64,000 nt of DNA from Gammaproteobacteria bacterium. Lineage in GTDB: Bacteria > Pseudomonadota > Gammaproteobacteria > Steroidobacterales > Steroidobacteraceae. This document shows, piece after piece, positions 9,511 through 17,478 of the stretch. The DNA is taken from the NCBI GenBank assembly GCA_021323735.1, contig JAJPKM010000013.1, forward strand, positions 52,234-116,233. The letters run 5' to 3'. Under the pieces are notes generated by a model, which worked only from the letters and a program-made list of their open reading frames with translations, was not told the origin of the DNA and made no database searches. Positions within the stretch are counted from its first letter, which is position 1. Every line of letters starts with the position of its first letter. The position numbers and the translations under genes are program-made.

Positions 9511-9548
9511 CGGTTCCGCACCCCGAGCTTAAGTGAGGAGCCGTACGA

Positions 9549-9977
9549 ATGATCGACGCCGGGCCGGCCGCCCAACCCACGGTCATGGTATGCATTACTT
9601 GCCGCACGCCGACGGACCCGCCGGGCGAGTTAGACGCAGACGCGCCTCGAGCGGGTAGCGCTCTGGCCGACGCCACCCTCGCTGCTGCCGCCGCTGCTAC
9701 AGCTGCTACCGCTGCCCCTGACGTTAACGTGCAACGCATCCGCTGCCTAGGTAACTGCAGTCGCGGATTGAGTGCGGCAATCCGCTGTGAGAATACCTGG
9801 ACCTATGTATTCGGAGGCCTCGACCCCGCGCGAGATGGTCCCTCTCTCATCATCGGCGCGCGATTGCTGGCACAGGCGGCGGACGGGATCATGCCATGGC
9901 GCGGCCGGCCGGATTCCTTGAAACGAGGCCTTATTGCCCGCATTCCGCCGGTCGACTTTCGCGAAGTATTACCGTGA
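9549..9977 (+). CDS. DUF1636 family metal-binding protein (first gene of riboswitch operon)
   Basis: This 142-residue protein belongs to DUF1636, a family repeatedly found beside cobalamin genes and thought to bind metal or an Fe-S cluster through cysteines. Cys pairs are seen as CITC near residue 16 and CLGNC in the middle, followed by the conserved WTYVFGGLDP and DGIMPWRGRPDSLKRGLIARIPP blocks. A GAGGAG Shine-Dalgarno lies eight nt before the ATG. An alanine/threonine-rich insert (about residues 38-60, GCT/GCC-rich codons) separates the two cysteine motifs and looks like a slippage expansion. Its biochemical role in B12 synthesis is unknown. Its stop overlaps the cobG GTG start. Confidence 0.88.
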   Translation: MIDAGPAAQPTVMVCITCRTPTDPPGELDADAPRAGSALADATLAAAAAATAATAAPDVNVQRIRCLGNCSRGLSAAIRCENTWTYVFGGLDPARDGPSLIIGARLLAQAADGIMPWRGRPDSLKRGLIARIPPVDFREVLP

Positions 9978-11296
9978 ATTCCCTGCGTCGCGGTGCATGT
10001 CCCGGCGTCTTTAATCCCATGCCCACCGGCGACGGACTTCTCGCCCGTCTCATGCCGTCCGGGCCGCTTGCCATCGACACCGTGGTTGCCCTGTGTGACG
10101 CCGGACAAGTCCATGGCAACGGCATTGTCGAGGTGACGCAACGCGGCAGCCTGCAATTCAGGGGGCTTTCCGCAGCTTCCGCACCGGAGTTTGCGCGCTG
10201 CGTGGTGGCGCTCGGACTGGACGCGGGAGGCGGCGCTCCCCTCATTGCCTCACCCTTGATGGGCTTGGACGCCCATGAGTTTGCCGATCTGCGCCCATTG
10301 CTTGCCGCGCTGCGCGCGGAATTGGCGAACCACCGCTTCGCTTCGGTCGGCCCCAAAGTTTCGGTGTTGATCGATGGCGGCGGCAGCTTGCATTTGGACG
10401 GCGTGCCGGGCGACATACGAGTGCAGGCCGTGCCGGCCGCCGAAGATTCTCGCCTGCATGTGAGCATTGCCGGAAACGCCGCCACCGGAACCGCGCTGGG
10501 CTGGACGGAGCCGCAGCATGCTCTCGAGGTCATCGCCCACGTCCTCTCATGCATCGCAAGTCGCGGCACGGATGCCAGAGCGCGAGATTTCGCGAACGGC
10601 GCCGATGCGCAGGCCCTGCGCACTCTGGCGCACCTGAGCGACGCACCGCCGCCGAACCCGCGACCGCCGGCGGAGCCGATCGGTGTCCATCGGCTCAATA
10701 CCGGACAAGTGGCGCTCGGAATCGCCCTCGCCTTCGGATTCACCGAGGCCGCCGTGCTCAAACGTTTGGCGCAGGTTGCCGCGGCCTGCGGCGCGTCCTC
10801 CATACAAACCTCGCCCGGCCGCTCGCTGCTGGCCATCGGATTGGACGTGAACGGGGCAAATGAATTGAGCGCTGCGGCAGCGGCGGCGGGATTTCTGGTG
10901 CGACCCAATGATCCGCGCCGGCATGTCGTCGCCTGCGCCGGCGCGCCGGCCTGTGGGTCCGCCCGACTGGCCACGCGCGAACTCGCCCCGGCCATCGCCG
11001 AGGCCGCAAAACCATTGCTCGATGGTTCATTAACCATACACCTGTCCGGCTGCGCCAAGGGGTGTGCGCATCCCGGCGCTGCCGCATTGACCTTTGTCGG
11101 ACCCGATCGCCTCGTCGTGCAGGGCTGCGCCGGCGACACACCGCACGGCATGGCGCCGATCGCCCAATTCATCGCCGGCCTTTCCCGCCTGAGCGCGCAG
11201 CGGCAATCGTCCGGCATTCCGGAAAGCAGCGCGGGGTTGGTGTCGAGGCTCGGTGCAGCCGGCGTGCTTGACGCCATGGGTGCGGCACATGGCTGA
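9974..11296 (+). CDS. cobG: Precorrin-3B synthase (oxygen-dependent)
   Basis: This 440-residue member of the nitrite/sulfite reductase-like family forms precorrin-3B from precorrin-3A using O2, the step that marks the aerobic pathway. Two ferredoxin-like half-domains are seen (GDGLLARLMPSG...VTQRGSLQFRGL and the second starting at IGVHRL). The [4Fe-4S] ligands are C321, C327, C360 and C364 in CAGAPACGSAR and HLSGCAKGCAHPG. I chose the GTG at 9974, which overlaps the DUF1636 stop (GTGA); the ORF's 26-residue upstream extension lies inside DUF1636. The gene is followed by cobH with an 8-nt overlap. Confidence 0.94.
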   Translation: MNSLRRGACPGVFNPMPTGDGLLARLMPSGPLAIDTVVALCDAGQVHGNGIVEVTQRGSLQFRGLSAASAPEFARCVVALGLDAGGGAPLIASPLMGLDAHEFADLRPLLAALRAELANHRFASVGPKVSVLIDGGGSLHLDGVPGDIRVQAVPAAEDSRLHVSIAGNAATGTALGWTEPQHALEVIAHVLSCIASRGTDARARDFANGADAQALRTLAHLSDAPPPNPRPPAEPIGVHRLNTGQVALGIALAFGFTEAAVLKRLAQVAAACGASSIQTSPGRSLLAIGLDVNGANELSAAAAAAGFLVRPNDPRRHVVACAGAPACGSARLATRELAPAIAEAAKPLLDGSLTIHLSGCAKGCAHPGAAALTFVGPDRLVVQGCAGDTPHGMAPIAQFIAGLSRLSAQRQSSGIPESSAGLVSRLGAAGVLDAMGAAHG

Positions 11297-11915
11297 GTAC
11301 CTGCGCCAGGGCAGCGCCATCTATGAGCAATCGTTTGCCATCATCCGTGCCGAAGCGGATCTGGCACGATTTTCAGCAGAGGAAGCGGATGTTGCGATCC
11401 GCATGCTCCATGCCTGCGGTATGGTTGAGCTCGCCGAGCACATCGTGTTCGCGGACGGCGTCATCGCGGCAGCTCGGCGGGCGCTGCACGCCGGCGCTGC
11501 CGTCCTGTGCGACTCAGAAATGGTCAGCCACGGCATCACCCGCGCGCGCCTTCCGGCCAACAATGCGGTTATCTGCACCTTGCGCGATCCGGCGGTGCCG
11601 GCGCTTGCCGAGAAATTGGGAACGACCCGCTCCGCCGCGGCGCTGGAGCTTTGGCTCGACCGGCTCGAGGGAGCCATCGTCGCCATCGGCAATGCCCCGA
11701 CCTCCTTGTTCCGGCTGCTGGAAATGCTGGACGAAGGAGCACCCCATCCCGCGGCGATATTGGGGATCCCGGTCGGATTCGTCGGCGCAGCGGAATCGAA
11801 AGAGGCGCTCATCGCCAACCCGCGCGGCATACCCTTCATCGCCGTGCGCGGCCGCGTCGGCGGAAGCGCAATGACCGCCGCCGCCGTGAATGGCCTGGCG
11901 CGGGCCGGCCTATGA
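11289..11915 (+). CDS. cobH: Precorrin-8X methylmutase
   Basis: This 208-residue CobH/CbiC protein moves the C11 methyl group to C12 to give hydrogenobyrinate. Recognisable motifs are GSAIYEQSFAIIRAEADL, MLHACGMVE with the catalytic-region His, CDSEMVSHGI, IGNAPTSLFRLLEML and IGIPVGFVGAAESKEAL-like sequence near the C-terminus. The ATG at 11289 gives the usual N-terminus (AEYLRQGSAIYE) and overlaps the cobG stop by eight nt. The downstream gene cobI overlaps its stop by ATGA. Confidence 0.95.
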   Translation: MAEYLRQGSAIYEQSFAIIRAEADLARFSAEEADVAIRMLHACGMVELAEHIVFADGVIAAARRALHAGAAVLCDSEMVSHGITRARLPANNAVICTLRDPAVPALAEKLGTTRSAAALELWLDRLEGAIVAIGNAPTSLFRLLEMLDEGAPHPAAILGIPVGFVGAAESKEALIANPRGIPFIAVRGRVGGSAMTAAAVNGLARAGL

Positions 11916-12643
11916 GCGGCTTAGGAACACTGATCGGCGTCGGGGTGGGCCCCGGAGACCCGGACCTCTTGACGTTGAAGGCAGTACACGCGCTTAAGAG
12001 CGCCGATGTCATCGCCCATTTTGCGAAGGCCGGAAATGCCAGCAATGCGCGCGCCATCGTCGCGCAATTCTTGCGCCGGGGCGTGACGGAATTGCCGCTG
12101 CTGTATCCCATCACCACGGAAAAACCCACGGGCGACTCTGCCTATCGATCGGCGATTCAAGGATTTTTCGATGGAGCGGCGGCGGCGGTTGCCGCTCACT
12201 TGGATGCCGGGCGCTCCGTCGCCGTCCTCTCGGAAGGCGATCCTCTATTCTTCGGATCGTACATGCACCTTCACGTGCGCTTGATGCCGCATTATCCCAC
12301 CGACGTCATTCCCGGCGTAACCGCCATGTCGGGCTGTTGGTCCGCCGCCGGGCTGCCGATGGTGCAGGGAGACGATGTTCTGACGGTGCTGCCGGGCACG
12401 TTGGACGAGGCGGAACTCGTTCGCCGATTTCAACAGAACGATCCCACCGTGGTCATGAAGGTGGGACGGAATCTACCGAAGGTGCGGCAGGCATTGATCG
12501 CCGCGAACCGTCTGAACGACGCCACGTATGTCGAACGCGGCACGATGCACAATGAGCGGCTGATGCCCCTCGCCCAGAAACCGGACGACGCGGCACCCTA
12601 CTTTGCCATCGTGCTGGTTACCGGCCGCGCGTGGAACTCATGA
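11912..12643 (+). CDS. cobI: Precorrin-2 C20-methyltransferase
   Basis: This 243-residue SAM-dependent tetrapyrrole methylase methylates precorrin-2 at C20. It has the GVGVGPGDPDLLTLKAV N-terminal loop, the SEGDPLFFGSYMHL motif and VIPGVTAMSGCWSAAGLP, all typical of CobI. The ATG start overlaps the cobH stop (ATGA). A longer reading frame runs upstream inside cobH but is an out-of-frame shadow. cobJ follows with a second ATGA overlap. Confidence 0.95.
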   Translation: MSGLGTLIGVGVGPGDPDLLTLKAVHALKSADVIAHFAKAGNASNARAIVAQFLRRGVTELPLLYPITTEKPTGDSAYRSAIQGFFDGAAAAVAAHLDAGRSVAVLSEGDPLFFGSYMHLHVRLMPHYPTDVIPGVTAMSGCWSAAGLPMVQGDDVLTVLPGTLDEAELVRRFQQNDPTVVMKVGRNLPKVRQALIAANRLNDATYVERGTMHNERLMPLAQKPDDAAPYFAIVLVTGRAWNS

Positions 12644-13428
12644 GCGGCAAACTGACGGTGATCGGATTAGGTCCTGGGAACGCCTCTCAGCTGACACCGG
12701 AAGCATCCGAGGCGCTGCAAGCAGCCGATGTGGTGTACGGATACGGACCTTATCTCGCTCGGATTCCCGCTCGAGCGGGGCAGCGCCGTCGAGCGTCGGA
12801 CAATGGAGAGGAAATCGATCGTGCGACACGGGCGTTGAAGGATGCGGCCGAGGGCGCCAGCGTCGCGGTGGTGTCGGGCGGCGATCCCGGCGTGTTTGCG
12901 ATGGCGGCGGCGATTTGCGAGGCGCTGGAGCGGGCCCCCAGTGCATGGCGCGATCTGGAGCTTTCGATCGTTCCGGGAATTACCAGCATGCTGGCCGTTG
13001 CCGCGCGCGTGGGCGCGCCCCTCGGCCATGACTTCTGTGCACTGTCGCTGTCCGACAATTTGAAACCATGGGCCATCGTCGAGCGGCGCCTGCAAGCCGC
13101 GGCGAGCGCTGGATTCGCCATCGCGCTGTACAACCCCATTTCACGTGCAAGACCCTGGCAGTTGCAGCGTGCACTTGAAATATTGCGCACCCACCTGCCT
13201 GCGAACACACCGGTGGTATTCGGGCGCGCCGTCAGCCGCGCCGATGAACGCATTCTCATCACGACATTGGAGGCGGCTGATGCTTCTGCGGCGGACATGG
13301 CAACCTGCATCATCGTCGGCTCACCGGAGACGCGCCTCTTGGCGCGACCCAACGGGACCGCGCTGGTCTACACCCCGCGATCGGCCGGTGCCTTCAAGCC
13401 CGTGATCGAGCCTGGTCATAGCACATGA
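12640..13428 (+). CDS. cobJ: Precorrin-3B C17-methyltransferase
   Basis: This 262-residue tetrapyrrole methylase carries out C17 methylation and ring contraction of precorrin-3B. Motifs are VIGLGPGNASQLTPEA, VVYGYGPYL, VSGGDPGVFAMAAA, VPGITSMLAVAARVGAPLGHDF and ALYNPISRAR. The ATG at 12640 overlaps the cobI stop; an in-frame GTG lies three codons upstream. Its 3' end overlaps the 3' end of the inverted cobK by 13 bp. Confidence 0.95.
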   Translation: MSGKLTVIGLGPGNASQLTPEASEALQAADVVYGYGPYLARIPARAGQRRRASDNGEEIDRATRALKDAAEGASVAVVSGGDPGVFAMAAAICEALERAPSAWRDLELSIVPGITSMLAVAARVGAPLGHDFCALSLSDNLKPWAIVERRLQAAASAGFAIALYNPISRARPWQLQRALEILRTHLPANTPVVFGRAVSRADERILITTLEAADASAADMATCIIVGSPETRLLARPNGTALVYTPRSAGAFKPVIEPGHST

Positions 13429-14159
13429 TCCAGCCAGGTGATCGCTTCCCCGACCGTCGTCACCGTGGGCACCGGCAAGGCCGGCGGTCGTTGCAACAGC
13501 AATACCGATACGCCCAGCGCGCGCGCCGCGGCAATCTTGCCGTAGGTCGCCTCTCCGCCGCTGTTCTTGGCGACCACCACCTCGATGGCATGCGCGCGGA
13601 GAAGTTCTCGTTCCGGTTCCTCGCCGAATGGTCCGCGATCTTGAATGTAATGCGCATGCGGGACCGCGAGCGGCGGATCCACCGGATCGACGCTGCGAAT
13701 GAGATACCGATGCTGGGGCGCCTGCGCAAAATGCCCGATCTCCTGGCGGCCCACGGCGAGGAACACGTTCCGCGGCTCGCTGCCCAGGGTGCGCGCCGCC
13801 TCCGCTGCGTCATGTACTTCAGTCCATCGATCGCCGCCGACCGCGCTCCACGGCGGCCGGCACAAGGACACCAACGGCGTATCGGTCTGCATGGCGGCGC
13901 AGTGCGCATGGGCCGACATCGCTGCGGCATAGGGATGAGTGGCATCGATCAATGCATCGATCTTGTGGACGCGCAGGTACTGCACGAGGCCAGCGATGCC
14001 GCCGAAGCCGCCGGTTCGTACCGGCACGGCCTGAGTCAACGGGGATGCGGTGCGGCCCGCCAACGACAAGGTGACCGCGATGTCGCTACGGTTGGCGAGT
14101 TGCTGGCCGAGCAATCGCGCCTCCGTGGTGCCGCCGAGAATGAGGATGTTCTTCGCCAT
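13416..14159 (-). CDS. cobK: Precorrin-6A reductase, inverted inside the operon
   Basis: This 247-residue CobK/CbiJ protein reduces precorrin-6A with NADPH to precorrin-6B. It shows ILILGGTTEARLLGQQLA, SLAGRTA, RTGGFGG, DATHPYAAAMSAHA and VVAKNSGG motifs. It is the only reverse-strand gene in this arm. Its start codon shares the tetranucleotide CATG at 14157-14160 with the first possible cobL start, so there is no intergenic promoter; its promoter must lie within cobL. At the other end it overlaps cobJ tail-to-tail. The long upstream extension of the frame is antisense to cobL and is not used. Confidence 0.94.
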   Translation of the reverse strand: MAKNILILGGTTEARLLGQQLANRSDIAVTLSLAGRTASPLTQAVPVRTGGFGGIAGLVQYLRVHKIDALIDATHPYAAAMSAHAHCAAMQTDTPLVSLCRPPWSAVGGDRWTEVHDAAEAARTLGSEPRNVFLAVGRQEIGHFAQAPQHRYLIRSVDPVDPPLAVPHAHYIQDRGPFGEEPERELLRAHAIEVVVAKNSGGEATYGKIAAARALGVSVLLLQRPPALPVPTVTTVGEAITWLDHVL

Positions 14160-14175
14160 GTCGCTCGCTGAACCC

Positions 14176-15417
14176 ATGAGCTCCCAGCCTGCCGCATTAC
14201 ATCGCTGGCTGTCCATCGTCGGCATCGGCGAGGATGGTGTCGAGGCCTTGAGCATGGCGGCGCGGGAACTCATCCAATCGGCTGACGTCGTCTTCGGCGG
14301 GGCTCGCCACCTCACTTTGGCGGCACCCTTGATTCGCGGCACTGCCCGGCCGTGGACGGCACCTTTCGAGGCGAATGTGGCCGACATCCTCAAGCTCCGC
14401 GGCCGAGCAGTCTGTGTTCTGGCTTCGGGGGATCCTTTTCTCCATGGCGTCGGCAGCTTGCTGTCGCGCCACGTTGCCTGCGAGGAAACACTGGCGCTGC
14501 CCGCCCCGTCCGCGTTCAGTTTGGCGGCATCGCGCCTGCTGTGGCCGCTGCCGCAGACCGCGCAGTTGTCGCTGTGCGGCCGCTCGCTCGACTATGTCCG
14601 CCCGCATCTGCACCCCGGCGCGCGAATCCTGATACTGAGCTCTGACCAGGATACGCCCGTGAAGCTGGCCCGCTTGCTGTGCGACTTAGGCTTCGGGCAT
14701 TCGCGAGTCACGGTACTGGAATCACTGGCGGGTCCACGCGAACGAATCCGCTCGGCGCCGGCGAACGCCTTCGACCTCGAGTCAATCGACCCTCTCAACC
14801 TGGTGGCGATCGAGGTCGCCGCGGACGCCGGTGCGCGCATTCTTGCCAAGGCGGCGGGCCTGGCCGATGAACTATTCGAGCATGACGGGCAAATCACCAA
14901 ACGTGAGGTTCGTGCCCTCACCTTGTCCTCCTTGGCGCCGCGGCACGGCGAACTGCTTTGGGACGTGGGTGCGGGGGCCGGATCGGTGGCGATCGAATGG
15001 CTGCTCGCGGATGCTTCTTTGAATGCGCTCGCCGTCGAATGCCGTGCCGATCGAGTCGCGCGCATTCGACGCAACGCCGCGGCGTTCGGCGTGCCGCACC
15101 TCAAGGTTATCGAGGGCTCGGCGCCCGCTGCACTTGAAGGATCGGCGCTGCCGGACGCGATATTCGTCGGCGGCGGTGCGGCAACACCTGGGATGCTGGA
15201 CACTCTGCAAAAGGCGTTGCGCCCCGCGGGTCGCTTGGTGATCAACGCCGTGGCTCTGGAAACGGAACTGGTCCTACTGAAATACCACTCGCAGTTCGGT
15301 GGTTCGCTGTGGCGAATTGCGATCGCGCGCGCCGATCCCATCGGCGGCGAGGATGGGCGCATGACGGGCTGGCGCTCCGCCATGCCGGTCATGCAATGGG
15401 TTTGGGTGAAGCCATGA
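14176..15417 (+). CDS. cobL: Precorrin-6Y C5,15-methyltransferase (decarboxylating), CbiE-CbiT fusion
   Basis: This fusion of about 413 residues has an N-terminal tetrapyrrole methylase (CbiE-like: SIVGIGEDGVEAL, VFGGARHL, LASGDPFLHGVGSLL) and a C-terminal class I SAM methyltransferase (CbiT-like: ITKREVRALTLSSLAPRHGELLWD region, DVGAGAGSVAIEWL, FVGGGAATPGML). It methylates C5 and C15 and decarboxylates the C12 acetate. ATG 14176 begins close to the conserved core; ATG 14158 (adding MSLAEP) is equally possible and would overlap the cobK start. cobE follows with an ATGA overlap. Confidence 0.94.
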   Translation: MSSQPAALHRWLSIVGIGEDGVEALSMAARELIQSADVVFGGARHLTLAAPLIRGTARPWTAPFEANVADILKLRGRAVCVLASGDPFLHGVGSLLSRHVACEETLALPAPSAFSLAASRLLWPLPQTAQLSLCGRSLDYVRPHLHPGARILILSSDQDTPVKLARLLCDLGFGHSRVTVLESLAGPRERIRSAPANAFDLESIDPLNLVAIEVAADAGARILAKAAGLADELFEHDGQITKREVRALTLSSLAPRHGELLWDVGAGAGSVAIEWLLADASLNALAVECRADRVARIRRNAAAFGVPHLKVIEGSAPAALEGSALPDAIFVGGGAATPGMLDTLQKALRPAGRLVINAVALETELVLLKYHSQFGGSLWRIAIARADPIGGEDGRMTGWRSAMPVMQWVWVKP

Positions 15418-15800
15418 TCGTCGCAGGCATCGGTTGCCGCAAGGCGATATCGGCGGCGCAGGTCGATTCGGCCATCGAGGCTGCGTTGCTGCATAGCCGA
15501 CTCGAAGGGCATGAGCTGGGCTCGATTGCCGTACCTGCGGCAAAAGGCATGGAAGCGGCCATCGTCGCGGCCGCGGCGGCGCGTGGCGTTCACTTGGTGT
15601 TGATTGCACCGGACGCACTGCAGGCGGCGGATTCGCGCACCTTGACTCGTTCGGCACGATCGATGGGTACGTTCAACGTGCGGTCCGTCGCCGAGGCCGC
15701 TGCGTTGGCCGCGGCCGGGCCGAACTCACGATTGTTGGCGCCGCGAGTCGCCGTGGGTCCTGTGACCTGTGCGCTTGCCGAAGGAGAGAATCTGCCATGA
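15414..15800 (+). CDS. cobE: CobE / CbiG C-terminal domain protein
   Basis: This 128-residue protein corresponds to the CbiG C-terminal domain found alone as CobE in aerobic pathways. Evidence is the start [20 protein letters not shown], the spaced Ala-rich helices, [20 protein letters not shown] and [12 protein letters not shown]. CobE is needed for B12 synthesis in P. denitrificans but its exact reaction is unclear. The ATG at 15414 overlaps the cobL stop. GAAGGAGAG near its 3' end is the Shine-Dalgarno for cobM. Confidence 0.88.
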   Translation: MIVAGIGCRKAISAAQVDSAIEAALLHSRLEGHELGSIAVPAAKGMEAAIVAAAAARGVHLVLIAPDALQAADSRTLTRSARSMGTFNVRSVAEAAALAAAGPNSRLLAPRVAVGPVTCALAEGENLP

Positions 15801-16561
15801 CGGTACATTTCATTGGCGCGGGACCCGGGGCCGCCGATCTGATCACGGTGCGCGGGCGCGACCTTCTCGGCCGTTGCCCCGTGTGCCTGTACGCCGGTTC
15901 ATTGGTACCACCCGAGCTGCTCGCGCATTGCCCGCCGGGAGCGCGGCTCGTCGATAGCGCGGCCATGACGCTCGATCAGATCGAGCATGAATATCTCGCG
16001 GCCGATGCGGCGGGTCTCGATGTCGCGCGACTGCATTCCGGCGACCTGTCCATTTACAGCGCCCTGGCCGAGCAGCTGCGCCGCCTGCGGCGTCACGGGA
16101 TTGCCTACACGCTCACACCCGGCGTGCCGGCTTTCGCTGCTGCGGCAGCCGCTCTGGAACGTGAGTTGACCGTGCCCGGCATTGCGCAAAGCGTCGTCTT
16201 GACGCGAATGCCGGGACGCGCCTCACGCATGCCCGAACGCGAACGCCTCGACGCATTCGCGGCAAGCGGCGCGACGCTTGCCATTCATCTGGCCATTCAT
16301 GCCATGGAAACCATCGTCGCGGAACTGGTTCCTCACTACGGCGCCGACTGCCCGGTGGCCGTGGTGATGCGCGCCAGTTGGCCGGACGAACGCATCCTGA
16401 GAGGAACGCTCGAGGACATCCGCGCCCTGCTATCTGCCGAACCCATGGAGCGCACGGCCCTGGTTTTCGTCGGCCGGGCGCTGGAGGCCGCGGATTTCGA
16501 AGAGAGCGCTTTGTATTCTCCCGATTATGTGCGGCGATTCCGCGATGCCAATGCCCACTGA
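15797..16561 (+). CDS. cobM: Precorrin-4 C11-methyltransferase
   Basis: This 254-residue tetrapyrrole methylase (CobM/CbiF) methylates precorrin-4 at C11. Diagnostic motifs are [71 protein letters not shown] and [14 protein letters not shown]. The ATG overlaps the cobE stop (ATGA) with an AAGGAGAG ribosome binding site 10 nt before it. The end overlaps the start of cobA. Confidence 0.96.
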   Translation: MTVHFIGAGPGAADLITVRGRDLLGRCPVCLYAGSLVPPELLAHCPPGARLVDSAAMTLDQIEHEYLAADAAGLDVARLHSGDLSIYSALAEQLRRLRRHGIAYTLTPGVPAFAAAAAALERELTVPGIAQSVVLTRMPGRASRMPERERLDAFAASGATLAIHLAIHAMETIVAELVPHYGADCPVAVVMRASWPDERILRGTLEDIRALLSAEPMERTALVFVGRALEAADFEESALYSPDYVRRFRDANAH

Positions 16562-17474
16562 TCGCCACCCCTCGTCAGGCGCCGAAGGCGCGGAGCTGCC
16601 GCAAGCCCAGGCGCTTGCCGCATTGCGCGGCGAGATTCCAACGTTCGCGCCCGGCGAAGTGTGGCTGGTGGGCGCAGGCCCCGGCGATCCCGGACTTTTG
16701 ACCCTCGACGCATTGGCGGGTTTGTTGCAGGCCGATGTCGTGGTTCACGACGCGTTGGTCGATGCGCGTGTGCTGGCCCTCGCGCGTCGCGGCGCGCAGA
16801 TGCAGTTTGCCGGCAAGCGCGGCGGCAAACCCTCGATCGCTCAGCAAGACATCTGTGTGCAACTCATAGAGCTTGCGCAGCGTGGGCTTCGAGTACTGAG
16901 ACTGAAGGGCGGCGATCCCTTCGTCTTTGGCCGCGGCGGGGAAGAGATCCTCGCGCTGGCTGCCGCGGGCGTGCCGTTTCGCGTGGTACCGGGCGTGACC
17001 GCAGGCCTTGGCGGATTGGCGAGCTTGGGAATCCCCGCAACGATGCGCGGTATCAATCAGGCAGTGATCCTCGCCACCGGCCATGATCCGGATGAGGAAG
17101 GCCAGCTGGATTGGTCCGCGCTCGCACGCACACGCCAGCCCATCGTGCTCTACATGGGACTGCGCAATCTTGGGAAGATTGCGGCGGCCCTGATGCACGG
17201 CGGACTGCCGGCAACCACGCCGGCCGCCGTGATCGCCTCGGCCACCTTGGCGGATCAGCGGATACTGGTGTCGACGCTGGAGCGCGTCGCCTCCGAGGCA
17301 ACCGCCGCAAACTTCGCGGCCCCCGCCATGGTCGTCATCGGCCATATCGTGAATATCCGCCGGCAGCTGCTGGATGCAATCGCGCAAGCAGCGGCAGCTC
17401 CGGCACCAGTACCGGCACCGGCAGCCGCCGGCAAAGCCGCCATACCCTGTGGAAATTCCGCGTGCGAAGGCTGA
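16545..17474 (+). CDS. cobA: Uroporphyrinogen-III C-methyltransferase (SUMT)
   Basis: This 309-residue enzyme makes precorrin-2 from uroporphyrinogen III by two SAM-dependent methylations, the entry step of the pathway. It has [66 protein letters not shown] and [10 protein letters not shown]. It is a stand-alone SUMT without CysG dehydrogenase domains. The first 35 residues are a non-conserved extension, and the C-terminus ends in an Ala/Pro-rich repeat ([11 protein letters not shown]) encoded by reiterated GGCACC/GGCAGC units. The exact start (16545 or 16551) is uncertain; both overlap cobM. Confidence 0.95.
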   Translation: MPMPTDRHPSSGAEGAELPQAQALAALRGEIPTFAPGEVWLVGAGPGDPGLLTLDALAGLLQADVVVHDALVDARVLALARRGAQMQFAGKRGGKPSIAQQDICVQLIELAQRGLRVLRLKGGDPFVFGRGGEEILALAAAGVPFRVVPGVTAGLGGLASLGIPATMRGINQAVILATGHDPDEEGQLDWSALARTRQPIVLYMGLRNLGKIAAALMHGGLPATTPAAVIASATLADQRILVSTLERVASEATAANFAAPAMVVIGHIVNIRRQLLDAIAQAAAAPAPVPAPAAAGKAAIPCGNSACEG

Positions 17475-17478
17475 CCCT

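Larger units (their letters stand above)
9031..9548. other. Divergent regulatory region of the two cobalamin arms
   Basis: This 518-bp gene-free stretch separates cobO (leftward) from the DUF1636 gene (rightward). It holds six imperfect 14-bp tandem repeats (9057-9140), a promoter-like pair (9197-9225), a small 5' hairpin (9241-9258), the cobalamin riboswitch aptamer (about 9259-9424) and a hairpin before the rightward ribosome binding site (9483-9510). I found no second B12 box on the reverse strand, so only the rightward arm appears to be riboswitch-controlled. Confidence 0.85.

Noticed and set aside
9931..11277. Long reverse-strand ORF (448 codons) opposite cobG
   Set aside because: Its product is Ala/Arg/Ser-rich without family motifs and it is exactly antisense to the well-supported cobG, whose Fe-S cysteines are intact. 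It is a high-GC shadow frame.
14100..14200. Promoter between cobK and cobL
   Set aside because: The start codons overlap or nearly touch, leaving no intergenic DNA, and I saw no convincing -35/-10 pair reading leftward in the adjacent cobL coding sequence.
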